DNA of 64,000 nucleotides from assembly GCA_964574635.1 (NCBI GenBank), contig CAZNOG010000003.1, positions 62,001-126,000 of the forward strand, read 5' to 3'. The notes beneath the pieces are model-generated. The model saw nothing but the letters and a program-made list of their open reading frames with translations, ran no database searches and was not told where the DNA came from. Origin of the DNA: CAZNOG01 sp964574635. Lineage in GTDB: Bacteria; Bacteroidota; Bacteroidia; Flavobacteriales_D; Cryomorphaceae. Positions within the stretch are counted from its first letter, which is position 1. Each line of letters starts with the position of its first letter. A program made the translations under genes and the position numbers. Positions 16,806 to 23,074 of the stretch are shown piece after piece.

Positions 16806-17231
16806 TCAAATCTTGGATGCAATGAACTCCACGCGTGCGGGTGACGGCATAAACCCACTTGGAAACGTGTAGACGGTCATTCTGTCCTCGTTTTTCCACA
16901 ATTTGAACAATATTAGGGTTCGGGTATCGCCCTGCCGCATATCGCCCTTGTACACCCCGCGCAAATTCGTTTTGAACAATCCCGTTACGGCCAAACTCTT
17001 TGCCCAACTGCTGCGGTTTTTGATTCGGAAGTACAGTTGAAAATTTCGGCCTTTGGAATATCCCCTAAAGTCCTCAATCCTTACCAGTGGCGTGAGAAAA
17101 GTAGGGGTAAAATCGGGGTTGGCAAGTTCGTAGACCGTGGCCGATTTGGTTTCCTTCAAAAGTTTGTATTCATAACCCTTTGCCCCGGGAAACCTCGTGG
17201 TTCGGGCAAAGGCGGTTTCCTGCGTTCTCAT
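16806..17231 (-). CDS. hypothetical protein of the integrative element
   Basis: This 141-residue soluble protein belongs to no family I recognise. It is rich in Arg, Lys, Thr and Phe, with a beta-strand-like pattern (NFQLYFRIKNRSS, SLAVTGLFKTNLRGVYKGD, MTVYTFPSGFMP). A small basic beta protein next to a replication initiator could be a single-strand DNA-binding protein, as gene V protein is in filamentous phages. That is only positional reasoning. It starts inside the stop of the HTH gene (ATGA) and ends 4 bp before the replication gene, so the three form one operon. Confidence 0.6.
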   Translation of the reverse strand: MRTQETAFARTTRFPGAKGYEYKLLKETKSATVYELANPDFTPTFLTPLVRIEDFRGYSKGRNFQLYFRIKNRSSWAKSLAVTGLFKTNLRGVYKGDMRQGDTRTLILFKLWKNEDRMTVYTFPSGFMPSPARVEFIASKI

Positions 17232-17527
17232 GGCCTTTCGGGGTTGGACTGCTCCAATACCTCCATTAGGTGGGAACGTTTGAAAAATACGCGGTTTCCG
17301 ACCTTGTAGGGATGCAAAATGCCCTTTTGTACCCAGTCGTGAATGGTGGTGAAGGTGACGCCGAAAAATTCCGCCGTTTCCTTTCGGGTCATTACCTCTT
17401 TGCCTTTGGCGTTCTCACTTGCTTGGGCAAGTGTTTGGGCGTGGTTTTTAAGTTCCCGCCGAAGTTCGTCGGCAATGAGTTCCGCCAATGCGTTTGGCGA
17501 TGTTGCTATAAATTGGATGCCTGCCAT
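17228..17527 (-). CDS. excisionase-like helix-turn-helix protein
   Basis: The protein has 99 residues. A helical N-terminus is followed by an HTH_17/MerR-like DNA-binding domain (MTRKETAEFFGVTFTTIHDWVQKG, then the wing HPYKVGNRVFFKRS, about 46-85). Proteins of this kind accompany tyrosine integrases in Bacteroidota mobile elements and act as recombination directionality factors or repressors. It heads an operon with the 141-residue protein and the replication protein. A -7 box at 17552-17559 and a perfect palindrome at 17594-17611 lie in its upstream gap, so it could be autoregulated; that is an inference. Confidence 0.8.
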   Translation of the reverse strand: MAGIQFIATSPNALAELIADELRRELKNHAQTLAQASENAKGKEVMTRKETAEFFGVTFTTIHDWVQKGILHPYKVGNRVFFKRSHLMEVLEQSNPERP

Positions 17528-17551
17528 GAATATGGATTTTTAAATTCACGG

Positions 17552-17559
17552 CAAACCTA
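17552..17559 (-). promoter_or_regulatory. -7 promoter element of the HTH/replication operon
   Basis: On the minus strand the box reads TAGGTTTG (TAnnTTTG), 25 bp before the ATG of the HTH gene. A TTTG (minus strand) at 17574-17577 is a possible but close -33 element. Confidence 0.5.
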
Positions 17560-17593
17560 TATGCGGCCTGTTGCAAACCACTGTTCACATTCT

Positions 17594-17611
17594 GTGCACA
17601 ATTATGTGCAC
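17594..17611. promoter_or_regulatory. operator-like palindrome in the mobile element
   Basis: GTGCACA-ATTA-TGTGCAC is an 18-bp perfect inverted repeat in the only non-coding gap between the element's two gene blocks, upstream of the -7 box of the HTH operon. A related half-site, TGTTCACA, lies beside it at about 17583-17590. This is the expected form of a dimeric repressor site. Confidence 0.5.
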
Positions 17612-17616
17612 TTTGT

Positions 17617-18339
17617 CTAAACAGTTCTTTTTGAGAGTAATTCGTTTAATGTTTTGAGCTCTGTATCTGACCTCTTTCTGCTCAATTCTTGTAGGTTTTC
17701 TGATTTCATTGTTGGTTCAAAGTTTTCTTTTACCCACCTTAAATACTTACTTGCGCTCATATGATTTTCGATTGAATTAGATTCCATGCATTCAAAAAGT
17801 GTCGTCCATCGTAATTTTTCTCTTGTATTGTAATTGTCATTCAGATGTTTAAAGGTTTCGTATGCCTTGGGGGTTGTAAAAGGTGTTTTGCCGAAGGGCG
17901 GGTATTTGTCCATTCTGCCACTGCAAACGGCCTCCAGTGCCGCACGGTATGCCAACAAAAATTCGTATTCCCTTCTATCTTTCGGTCTGTACCTCAATTG
18001 GTGCGGTTCGGGAAACAATATGTTTTCGTAGTCGTTCAATGCCTCCATCATTCCCCTGCATTCCAGTTGTTTTCCCGTTTCGGGGTTTAGGTAATTCCCC
18101 GTAGAAATTTGCCGTTCCAATTTCTCCCTGACGTGTTTCTCCATTCTCACGGGGTCTGTAATTTCCTCCGTGGTCAACTCCACTGTCAATTCATGAATGC
18201 CGTTAAGGGTGGATTTCGCCACTATTGCGGGTTTCTCGTCATCGTTCAACTTTTCGTAGGCCTCAGGGCTCATGCGGTGGGTGAAAAGTCCTTTGAATCC
18301 CTGTCGCCAAAAGTCGCGGTGTGCCTTTCTTTTGCTCAT
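17617..18339 (-). CDS. hypothetical protein of the integrative element (240 aa)
   Basis: I do not recognise this 240-residue protein. It is hydrophilic and predicted mostly helical, with a basic N-terminus (MSKRKAHRDFWRQGFKGL), a central IHELTVELTTEEITDPVRMEKHVREKL stretch and a charged C-terminus. No signal peptide, membrane helix, zinc motif or catalytic signature is visible. It starts 3 bp after the integrase stop, so it is cotranscribed with the integrase. Its base composition is somewhat lower in G+C than the surrounding core genes. It could be cargo (for instance an anti-phage or helper-interference protein) or an accessory recombination factor. Confidence 0.55.
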   Translation of the reverse strand: MSKRKAHRDFWRQGFKGLFTHRMSPEAYEKLNDDEKPAIVAKSTLNGIHELTVELTTEEITDPVRMEKHVREKLERQISTGNYLNPETGKQLECRGMMEALNDYENILFPEPHQLRYRPKDRREYEFLLAYRAALEAVCSGRMDKYPPFGKTPFTTPKAYETFKHLNDNYNTREKLRWTTLFECMESNSIENHMSASKYLRWVKENFEPTMKSENLQELSRKRSDTELKTLNELLSKRTV

Positions 18340-18342
18340 CGG

Positions 18343-19623
18343 TTAATTGACTTTTTGCAGTTGGGTATAGGGTTGCCCCGAATAAAATCGGTTGATGAGG
18401 GTAACGTGCTCCTCGGGGTCGGCTCCCACATACTCCAAAAACTGTTTAACCGTGTCGTGTCCGGTAACCATCATAATGGCCTCGGTGGGTATTTTTCCGT
18501 AGTGATTCGTGGCGAATGAACGGCGGCCAATGTGTGAGGCAACCAGTTCGTATTTGGGAAATTTCCCGACTTTCTTTCTGTTGGTCTTGGGGTCGCGTTT
18601 GCTGCCTTCTACAATCTCGGTAATGCCAACCTGCCTACACAACTCTTTGATATAGTCGTTGTACCGTTGGTGGGAAATGCGAACGGGGAACCTGTTTCCG
18701 CGCCGTTCGGTGATGCGTTCAACGTGGGGGTGAAACGGTGCGGTAACGCGGTCGCCCGTTTTTTGTTGGGTGTACCGTATGGCCCGGTCACCGCTAATCG
18801 TGATGTAAATGTTGCTTGTGGTGAGGTTCATTAAGTCGGATACCCTGCACCCCGTCCAACAGGATATAACCAACCAGTCACGCGCGTTTTCCAAATACGG
18901 AAGGCCTTCAAACCTCATCAACCGTTCGATCTCGTCGGGGCTGAGGTAAAGGGGTCGGCGGTGGTCGTTCAGTGTCTTGGGGGGGTCGGTTTTCTCCGTG
19001 TCGTTCAATATGGATTCGTCGATCTCATGCCCCAGGCGTTTGGCATACCGCACCACGGTTTTGAACTGTTTTACGGATTTCAAGTAAGTGGCCGGGCTGT
19101 ACTTTTCAACATCGCGTGACCATTCCACAAACTCGGATTTGAATTTGATTCCCGAATCCTTTAGTAGTTGTTCCCTGCCCGTGTACTTGTTGAACCTCGT
19201 CAACCGCGATTGAGTTACGCCGTATGTCTTGGTTGTGCCGAACGTCCGTTTGTGGTTTGCCCCGTGGGTGATGTATTCCACGTATTGCCCGATCATGGCG
19301 TGAAGTGTCGGACGGGTTTCGACCTCATCGGATATGCCGTGAAACCGATTTACCACACCTTGCAACCAGTTTTTGGTAAAGGTGGTTCCGTTGTTCAATT
19401 CGGACGAAATGGCGGCGTGAAGGGCGTCCATTCGGCGTTGAACGTCCAATTTATTGGTGAAGGCTGCTACGTTCCGCGTCCTGCCTTTCAGAATCCAATC
19501 GGAATTTGGAACAACCAGCCCCGAATTGATTTCAAGATTGCAGTTTCTGCCGTTGCGAAAAGTGACGTAAATAGATGCGTTGGGCTTGTTCTTTCCCCGT
19601 GTTCGGAAGTTGATGGATGCCAT
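18343..19623 (-). CDS. int: tyrosine recombinase/integrase
   Basis: This 426-residue Bacteroidota-type phage integrase has an N-terminal arm-binding domain (1-100), a SAM-like core-binding domain (about 105-205) and a catalytic domain (about 225-415). All active-site residues can be placed: Arg260 (GCRVSD), Lys288 (QKTGD), His364 and Arg367 (SHIGRRS), His389 (TGHDT) and nucleophile Tyr398 (FLEYVG). It should cut and rejoin the 16-bp tRNA-Arg core. A -7 box lies at 19652-19659, and one 24-bp arm-like repeat lies immediately upstream of that box. It appears intact, so the element may still be able to excise. Confidence 0.95.
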   Translation of the reverse strand: MASINFRTRGKNKPNASIYVTFRNGRNCNLEINSGLVVPNSDWILKGRTRNVAAFTNKLDVQRRMDALHAAISSELNNGTTFTKNWLQGVVNRFHGISDEVETRPTLHAMIGQYVEYITHGANHKRTFGTTKTYGVTQSRLTRFNKYTGREQLLKDSGIKFKSEFVEWSRDVEKYSPATYLKSVKQFKTVVRYAKRLGHEIDESILNDTEKTDPPKTLNDHRRPLYLSPDEIERLMRFEGLPYLENARDWLVISCWTGCRVSDLMNLTTSNIYITISGDRAIRYTQQKTGDRVTAPFHPHVERITERRGNRFPVRISHQRYNDYIKELCRQVGITEIVEGSKRDPKTNRKKVGKFPKYELVASHIGRRSFATNHYGKIPTEAIMMVTGHDTVKQFLEYVGADPEEHVTLINRFYSGQPYTQLQKVN

Positions 19624-19651
19624 GAAATGTGGAATTTAATTCTTTGCATAC

Positions 19652-19659
19652 CAAAGATA
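19652..19659 (-). promoter_or_regulatory. -7 promoter element of the integrase gene
   Basis: On the minus strand this reads TATCTTTG, 29 bp before the ATG. The 24-bp repeat at 19664-19687 covers the region where the -33 contact would be, so integrase bound there could repress its own promoter. Confidence 0.6.
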
Positions 19660-19663
19660 GGAT

Positions 19664-19687
19664 TTTCCACACCATTTCCACACCGAT
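19664..19687 (+). repeat. right internal 24-bp direct repeat (candidate integrase arm site)
   Basis: Identical to 15112-15135: two tandem 11-bp TTTCCACACC(A/G) units. It lies between the integrase gene and attR. Confidence 0.65.
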
Positions 19688-19823
19688 TCTATATTTATCC
19701 TGTTTCGCCCTTTCTTATCCTTTTTTCCGTTGAGGTTGTTGCCTACTGAACAATAACAAGTTGCACCCCGAAAACATGGGAAAACCAAGGGGTTGAGGGA
19801 ACCCCGAAATAAGGTTAAATTAG

Positions 19824-19839
19824 TCCTCCCCGGGTCACA
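19824..19839 (+). repeat. attR core, 16-bp direct repeat
   Basis: Exact copy of 15053-15068 and hence of the tRNA-Arg 3' end. It is the displaced chromosomal fragment and marks the right end of the integrated element. Confidence 0.85.
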
Positions 19840-20116
19840 TCCACCAACGACCGAAATACGGAAACCACTGTGGCGGCGCGCTGTTCGGCGCGCCACCGCT
19901 TCGGTTCCCAAAGTGAGACGAATCTCGGATCAGGAGAGAAAACGGCGTGTGTCAATTTGCGCCCGAAACTCAAAGATTCCGTCCATCCCGTTTTCCAAGC
20001 CCTAATCGGTTAAAACAAAAAGTGAATTCTTGTCCGCTCCAAAGCGGAATTCGTGAGGGCTGCGCCGTTCGAACCGGTTCGAACCCGCTCGTACTCAAAA
20101 GGGAAAATTGTGCATG

Positions 20117-20153
20117 AAAAAACCCGATGATCTCAGACGATGCATCGGGTTTC
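20117..20153 (-). terminator. tRNA-Cys-type terminator in duplicated unit 1
   Basis: On the minus strand AACCCGATG pairs with CATCGGGTT and a T-run follows. It copies the terminator at 20368-20407 but has only a tRNA fragment upstream. Confidence 0.65.
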
Positions 20154-20248
20154 CTAGAGGTCGCGAGCGGATTACTCATGACTTGTCCGCTAAAAAGCGG
20201 AATTCGTGAGGGCTGCGCCGTTCGAACCGGTTCGAACCCGCTCGTACT

Positions 20249-20348
20249 NNNNNNNNNNNNNNNNNNNNNNNNNNNNNNNNNNNNNNNNNNNNNNNNNNNN
20301 NNNNNNNNNNNNNNNNNNNNNNNNNNNNNNNNNNNNNNNNNNNNNNNN
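20249..20348. other. assembly gap (100 N)
   Basis: Exactly 100 unknown bases, the conventional size for a gap of unknown length. It falls inside repeat unit 2, so missing sequence may be nothing, more repeat units or another element. Confidence 0.98.
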
Positions 20349-20367
20349 CAAAAGGGAAAATTGTGCA

Positions 20368-20407
20368 TGAAAATAACCCGATGATCTCAGACGATGCATC
20401 GGGTTTC
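20368..20407 (-). terminator. rho-independent terminator of tRNA-Cys
   Basis: Downstream of tRNA-Cys on the minus strand the stem AACCCGATG/CATCGGGTT is followed by ATTTTC. The loop is a 14-nt sequence shared with the duplicated copy. Confidence 0.75.
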
Positions 20408-20411
20408 CTAG

Positions 20412-20482
20412 AGGTCGCGAGCGGATTCGAACCGCTGTACGAGGTTTTGCAGACCTCTGCCTAGCCACTCGGCCACGCGACC
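20412..20482 (-). tRNA. tRNA-Cys (anticodon GCA)
   Basis: A 71-nt cloverleaf on the minus strand. The acceptor is GGTCGCG/CGCGACC. The anticodon stem GAGGT/ACCTC encloses CTGCAAA with anticodon GCA, and the T stem AGCGG/CCGCT encloses TTCGAAT. The discriminator is U, as expected for tRNA-Cys. CCA is not encoded. A 16-base fragment of its 3' end is duplicated at 20158-20173. Confidence 0.95.
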
Positions 20483-20582
20483 CTGTTTTGCTTTCAGGGT
20501 TGCAAAGCTAATGATTTGTACAACAATTGAACATATAAGTTTCGTTTGTGCGCAAATCCTTTGTCGCGCAGGTCTTTAACCC

Positions 20583-20770
20583 GCGATTGGCGAGGGATTC
20601 GACGCTGCGGTAGGGATGGAAGCGGCATCCTTTTTTTTCGGCCGGGATGGAGGCGCTCCGCAGGTAGGGCGACCTTGGAAGCCCCTGCCGGCGGACTGCG
20701 GCCCACCCGGCCGGGAAAAAAGATACAGCGGACAGCCCGGGCTCCCTTTTCGCAAAGGGAGCACCGCCCA
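20583..20770 (+). ncRNA. GC-rich hairpin element, copy A (candidate structured RNA)
   Basis: This gene-free stretch holds a left motif ending GGAAGCGGCATCC, a T8 tract, a long stem (CGGCCGGG at 20639-20646 with CCCGGCCG at 20706-20713), an A6 tract, then AGATACAGCGGACAGCCCGG and a small hairpin (GCTCCCTTT/AAAGGGAGC). Two more copies with the same order of parts occur at 22851-23000 (minus) and 54040-54206 (plus). I recall similar elements in intergenic regions of many Bacteroidota; no function is known to me. Confidence 0.5.
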
Positions 20771-20794
20771 AAAACCTAGTAACCCTATAATAAA

Positions 20795-21148
20795 TCAGCC
20801 TTTTAAATAGACGGAAACCTCGCCTACGTCGCCGCGGATGGGAGGAGAAATTTTGCGCACTTTGACGCCGGCCGTGGCGATGCGAGGATCGGACGCTTTG
20901 ATGCGGCTCAGGATGCGGTGCGCCACGTGCTCGATGAGCTTTGAGCGGATGGTCATTTCCTCCGTCACGATGCGGCTCAGCAGCACGTAATCCACGGTGT
21001 CGGCGAGTGAATCGCTGTCGAAGGATGCGCTAAGGTCGGCTTCGATCTCCAAATCGACGATGTACTTTCCGCCGATCAACTTTTCTTCGGTGAGGCAGCC
21101 GTGGTTGGCGAATACGCGGATGTCTTTTACTTCGATGCGCTGTGTCAT
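20795..21148 (-). CDS. folB: dihydroneopterin aldolase
   Basis: This 117-residue FolB makes 6-hydroxymethyl-dihydropterin in folate synthesis. It has the T-fold motifs: IEVKDIRVFANHGCLTEEKLIGGKYIVDLEIE, with the catalytic-region NHG-ee, then ADTVDYVLLSRIV, and KLIEHVAHRIL with the conserved Glu. The start at ATG 21148 overlaps the gltX stop (ATGA), so it is translationally coupled to gltX; a longer in-frame start would extend into gltX. Its C-terminus VRKISPPIRGDVGEVSVYLKG is normal, so the gene is complete. Confidence 0.92.
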   Translation of the reverse strand: MTQRIEVKDIRVFANHGCLTEEKLIGGKYIVDLEIEADLSASFDSDSLADTVDYVLLSRIVTEEMTIRSKLIEHVAHRILSRIKASDPRIATAGVKVRKISPPIRGDVGEVSVYLKG

Positions 21149-22683
21149 GCTCGTTGGGTTCGGGAAAGCATTTCGGTACCGGTTTTCATGCGCGCCAAAC
21201 ACTCCTCCCGGCCCAGCAAAGCCATGATGTCAAAGAGCCCGGGACCCATGCCTTTGCCGGTGATCAACAGCCGGAGGTTGGGCAAAACCGCACCCATGCC
21301 GAGGCGTTCGGACTCCAAATACCCCTTGAAAGCCGCCTCCAAAGTGGCCGCTCCAAAAGGCTCGGTCGACTCAAAAATCTTGCGCAAGTCCTCCATGTAA
21401 CCCTCCGTGCCCGGTTTCCACTTTTTGCGCGCCGTGGTTTCGTCGTACTCCGTGGGCGCTTCGAAAAAATAAGACCCTTCTTCGATGATTTCCGGGATGA
21501 AGGTCGACCGCTCTTTCATCAACCGGCACACTTCGGCCAGAAAATCCAAATCGGCCGTGTACCCCCTGGCTTCGGCGATCGGCGCCACTTCCCTCGCCAG
21601 CTCCGCATCGTCTTTGGCGTACAGGTATTTGCGGTTGAACCACTTGGTTTTGTCGGGGTCGAATTTCGCTCCCGCCTTGTTTACGCGCGCGATGTCGAAC
21701 GCCTCGATCAACTCGTCCATGGAAAAAATCTCCTGAGGCGTGCCGGGGTTCCACCCCAGCATGGCCAGCATGTTGACGAAGGCCTCGGGAAAGTATCCGC
21801 GCTCGCGGTACCCGGCCGATTTCTCGCCGGTGGCGGGGTCGGTCCAATTCAGCGGAAACACCGGAAATCCCAGCCGGTCGCCGTCGCGTTTGCTCAGTTT
21901 GCCGTTGCCGTCGGGTCGCAGCAGCAGGGGCAAGTGGGCGAATTGGGGCGCCTCCCAGCCGAAGGCTTCGTACAGCAGCACGTGCAGGGGTGCGGAAGGC
22001 AGCCATTCCTCACCGCGAATCACGTGGGTGATTTCCATGAGGTGATCGTCCACGATATTGGCCAAATGGTAAGTCGGCATGCCGTCGCTTTTGAACAACA
22101 CTTTGTCGTCCAGCTGGTTGGTGTTAACCACAACCCATCCCCGTACCATATCTTGCACGCGCACCTCTTGATTGCGGGGCATCTTGAAACGGATTACGTA
22201 CGGGTCGCCTTTTCCTATGCGCTCTTCCACCTCTTCGGCACTCAAGGTCAGCGAGTTTTTCATGTTTTCACGCGTGATGGCGTTGTATTGGGGCGACGCC
22301 ACCTTGGCCTTTTTGAGCTTTTCCCGCATTTCGTCCAGCTCCTCGGCCGTATCAAAAGCCACGTACGCCCTCCCGCTTTCGAGCAGCCTATTGGCGTACT
22401 GCCGGTACACGTCCTTGCGCTCGCTCTGCCGATAAGGGCCGAACTCCCCACCGAAACCGGGCCCTTCGTCGGGCTCCATACCGCACCACTTCAGCGCTTC
22501 CACGATGTATTCCTCCGCGCCGGGCACAAAACGCGTTTGGTCCGTATCCTCGATTCTCAGTATGAATTTCCCTTTCCCTTTGCGCGCGAAAAGGTAATTG
22601 TACAAGGCCGTTCTCACCCCGCCGATGTGCAAAGGACCGGTCGGACTGGGGGCAAAACGTACGCGTGGATGGTTTGCAGACAT
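21145..22683 (-). CDS. gltX: glutamate--tRNA ligase
   Basis: This 512-residue class I synthetase charges tRNA(Glu) with glutamate. The HIGH-type motif is FAPSPTGPLHIGG (His19), and the KMSKS-type loop is GKLSKRDGDR near 258. The YVIRFKMP and GRGWEWLPS-type connective regions (VIRGEEWLPSAPLHVLLYEAFGW) are standard. The start at 22683 follows a -7 box at 22703-22710; a longer start would lie upstream of it. Together with gatA this suggests that the organism uses the indirect Glu-tRNA(Gln) route, with this enzyme perhaps non-discriminating, though this cannot be read from the sequence. Confidence 0.95.
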   Translation of the reverse strand: MSANHPRVRFAPSPTGPLHIGGVRTALYNYLFARKGKGKFILRIEDTDQTRFVPGAEEYIVEALKWCGMEPDEGPGFGGEFGPYRQSERKDVYRQYANRLLESGRAYVAFDTAEELDEMREKLKKAKVASPQYNAITRENMKNSLTLSAEEVEERIGKGDPYVIRFKMPRNQEVRVQDMVRGWVVVNTNQLDDKVLFKSDGMPTYHLANIVDDHLMEITHVIRGEEWLPSAPLHVLLYEAFGWEAPQFAHLPLLLRPDGNGKLSKRDGDRLGFPVFPLNWTDPATGEKSAGYRERGYFPEAFVNMLAMLGWNPGTPQEIFSMDELIEAFDIARVNKAGAKFDPDKTKWFNRKYLYAKDDAELAREVAPIAEARGYTADLDFLAEVCRLMKERSTFIPEIIEEGSYFFEAPTEYDETTARKKWKPGTEGYMEDLRKIFESTEPFGAATLEAAFKGYLESERLGMGAVLPNLRLLITGKGMGPGLFDIMALLGREECLARMKTGTEMLSRTQRA

Positions 22684-22702
22684 GCGTGAAAATTTTGGTG
22701 TG

Positions 22703-22710
22703 CAAAGATA
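22703..22710 (-). promoter_or_regulatory. -7 promoter element of gltX-folB
   Basis: Minus strand TATCTTTG, 20 bp before the gltX ATG. Confidence 0.6.
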
Positions 22711-22850
22711 CACAATGCCTCCGGGTCGGTCCACGGGAATGACGCACGGGGAGCGAATCCATTTTTAATTTTTTGGGCGTGCCCCTAGGCATGGATGTGG
22801 TTGCAAAGAGTGCTTCCGATTTCCGTGATCCTCGAGTCTCGCGATGCCGA

Positions 22851-23000
22851 AAAACCCGGCCGGGTCGGCATACCGCCTTATCTCCCGCGGTGGCCCGGGC
22901 GGTTTGTGGGCGCCATGACGGGCTTCCAAGGTCGCCGTCCCGGCACCCCATCCCGCAACCGGGCCACCGAGGGAGGATGCCGGCGTCCCGCCTCACGCAA
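22851..23000 (-). ncRNA. GC-rich hairpin element, copy C (candidate structured RNA)
   Basis: Read on the minus strand it has CCGGCATCC, a long stem (GGTGGCCCGG...CCGGGCCACC), then AGATAAGGCGGTATGCCGAC, the same order as copy A. Copies A and C also share the 17-bp GGCGACCTTGGAAGCCC inside the loop. It fills the divergent gap between gltX and the methyltransferase gene, where no gene is seen. Confidence 0.45.
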
Positions 23001-23059
23001 ATCGCACGTTCTTCCCGGTTTCCATTGGACTCGTAAATCCTTGCATCCCGACGGCCGCT

Positions 23060-23067
23060 TATCTTTG
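23060..23067 (+). promoter_or_regulatory. -7 promoter element of the rRNA methyltransferase gene
   Basis: TATCTTTG, with TTG at 23041-23043 as a possible -33 box 16 bp upstream. The ATG at 23075 is only 8 bp downstream, so the leader would be very short. Confidence 0.6.
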
Positions 23068-23074
23068 CGCGAGA

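Larger units (their letters stand above)
15053..19839. mobile_element. integrative element of about 4.8 kb in tRNA-Arg
   Basis: Between two 16-bp direct repeats lie six genes, all on the minus strand: a tyrosine integrase near the right end, a 240-residue unknown, an excisionase-like HTH protein, a 141-residue unknown, a phage/plasmid replication-type protein and a 92-residue PNGRP protein. Paired 24-bp repeats lie inside both ends. The left core is the 3' end of tRNA-Arg, the usual target of tyrosine integrases. No relaxase of MOB type, type IV secretion, capsid, portal or Zot-like ATPase gene is recognisable. It could be a minimal integrative replicon, a satellite needing a helper, or a decayed filamentous-type prophage. 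Confidence 0.85.
20029..20411. repeat. 153-bp tandem duplication of the tRNA-Cys 3' flank, interrupted by the assembly gap
   Basis: Unit 1 (20029-20181) and unit 2 (from 20182) share a hairpin-forming start (GTCCGCT..AGCGGA), a palindrome TTCGAACCGGTTCGAA, a terminator-like stem and the last 16 bases of the tRNA-Cys gene (20158-20173). Unit 2 continues into the complete tRNA-Cys. Apart from the N run the two units differ at only a few bases. In unit 1 the sequences flanking the gap are directly joined. Confidence 0.85.

Noticed and set aside
15053..19839. A complete filamentous prophage
   Set aside because: No Zot-like Walker ATPase, small hydrophobic coat protein or adsorption protein could be found in the block.
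20029..20411. Tandem repeat near tRNA-Cys as a CRISPR array
   Set aside because: Only two long units without short repeat-spacer structure, and they contain a tRNA fragment and terminator.
19970..20468. Frames through the duplicated tRNA-Cys flank that read GFEPVRTAQPSRIPL-like peptides
   Set aside because: These are typical spurious translations of tRNA-flanking repeats and run into the N gap.
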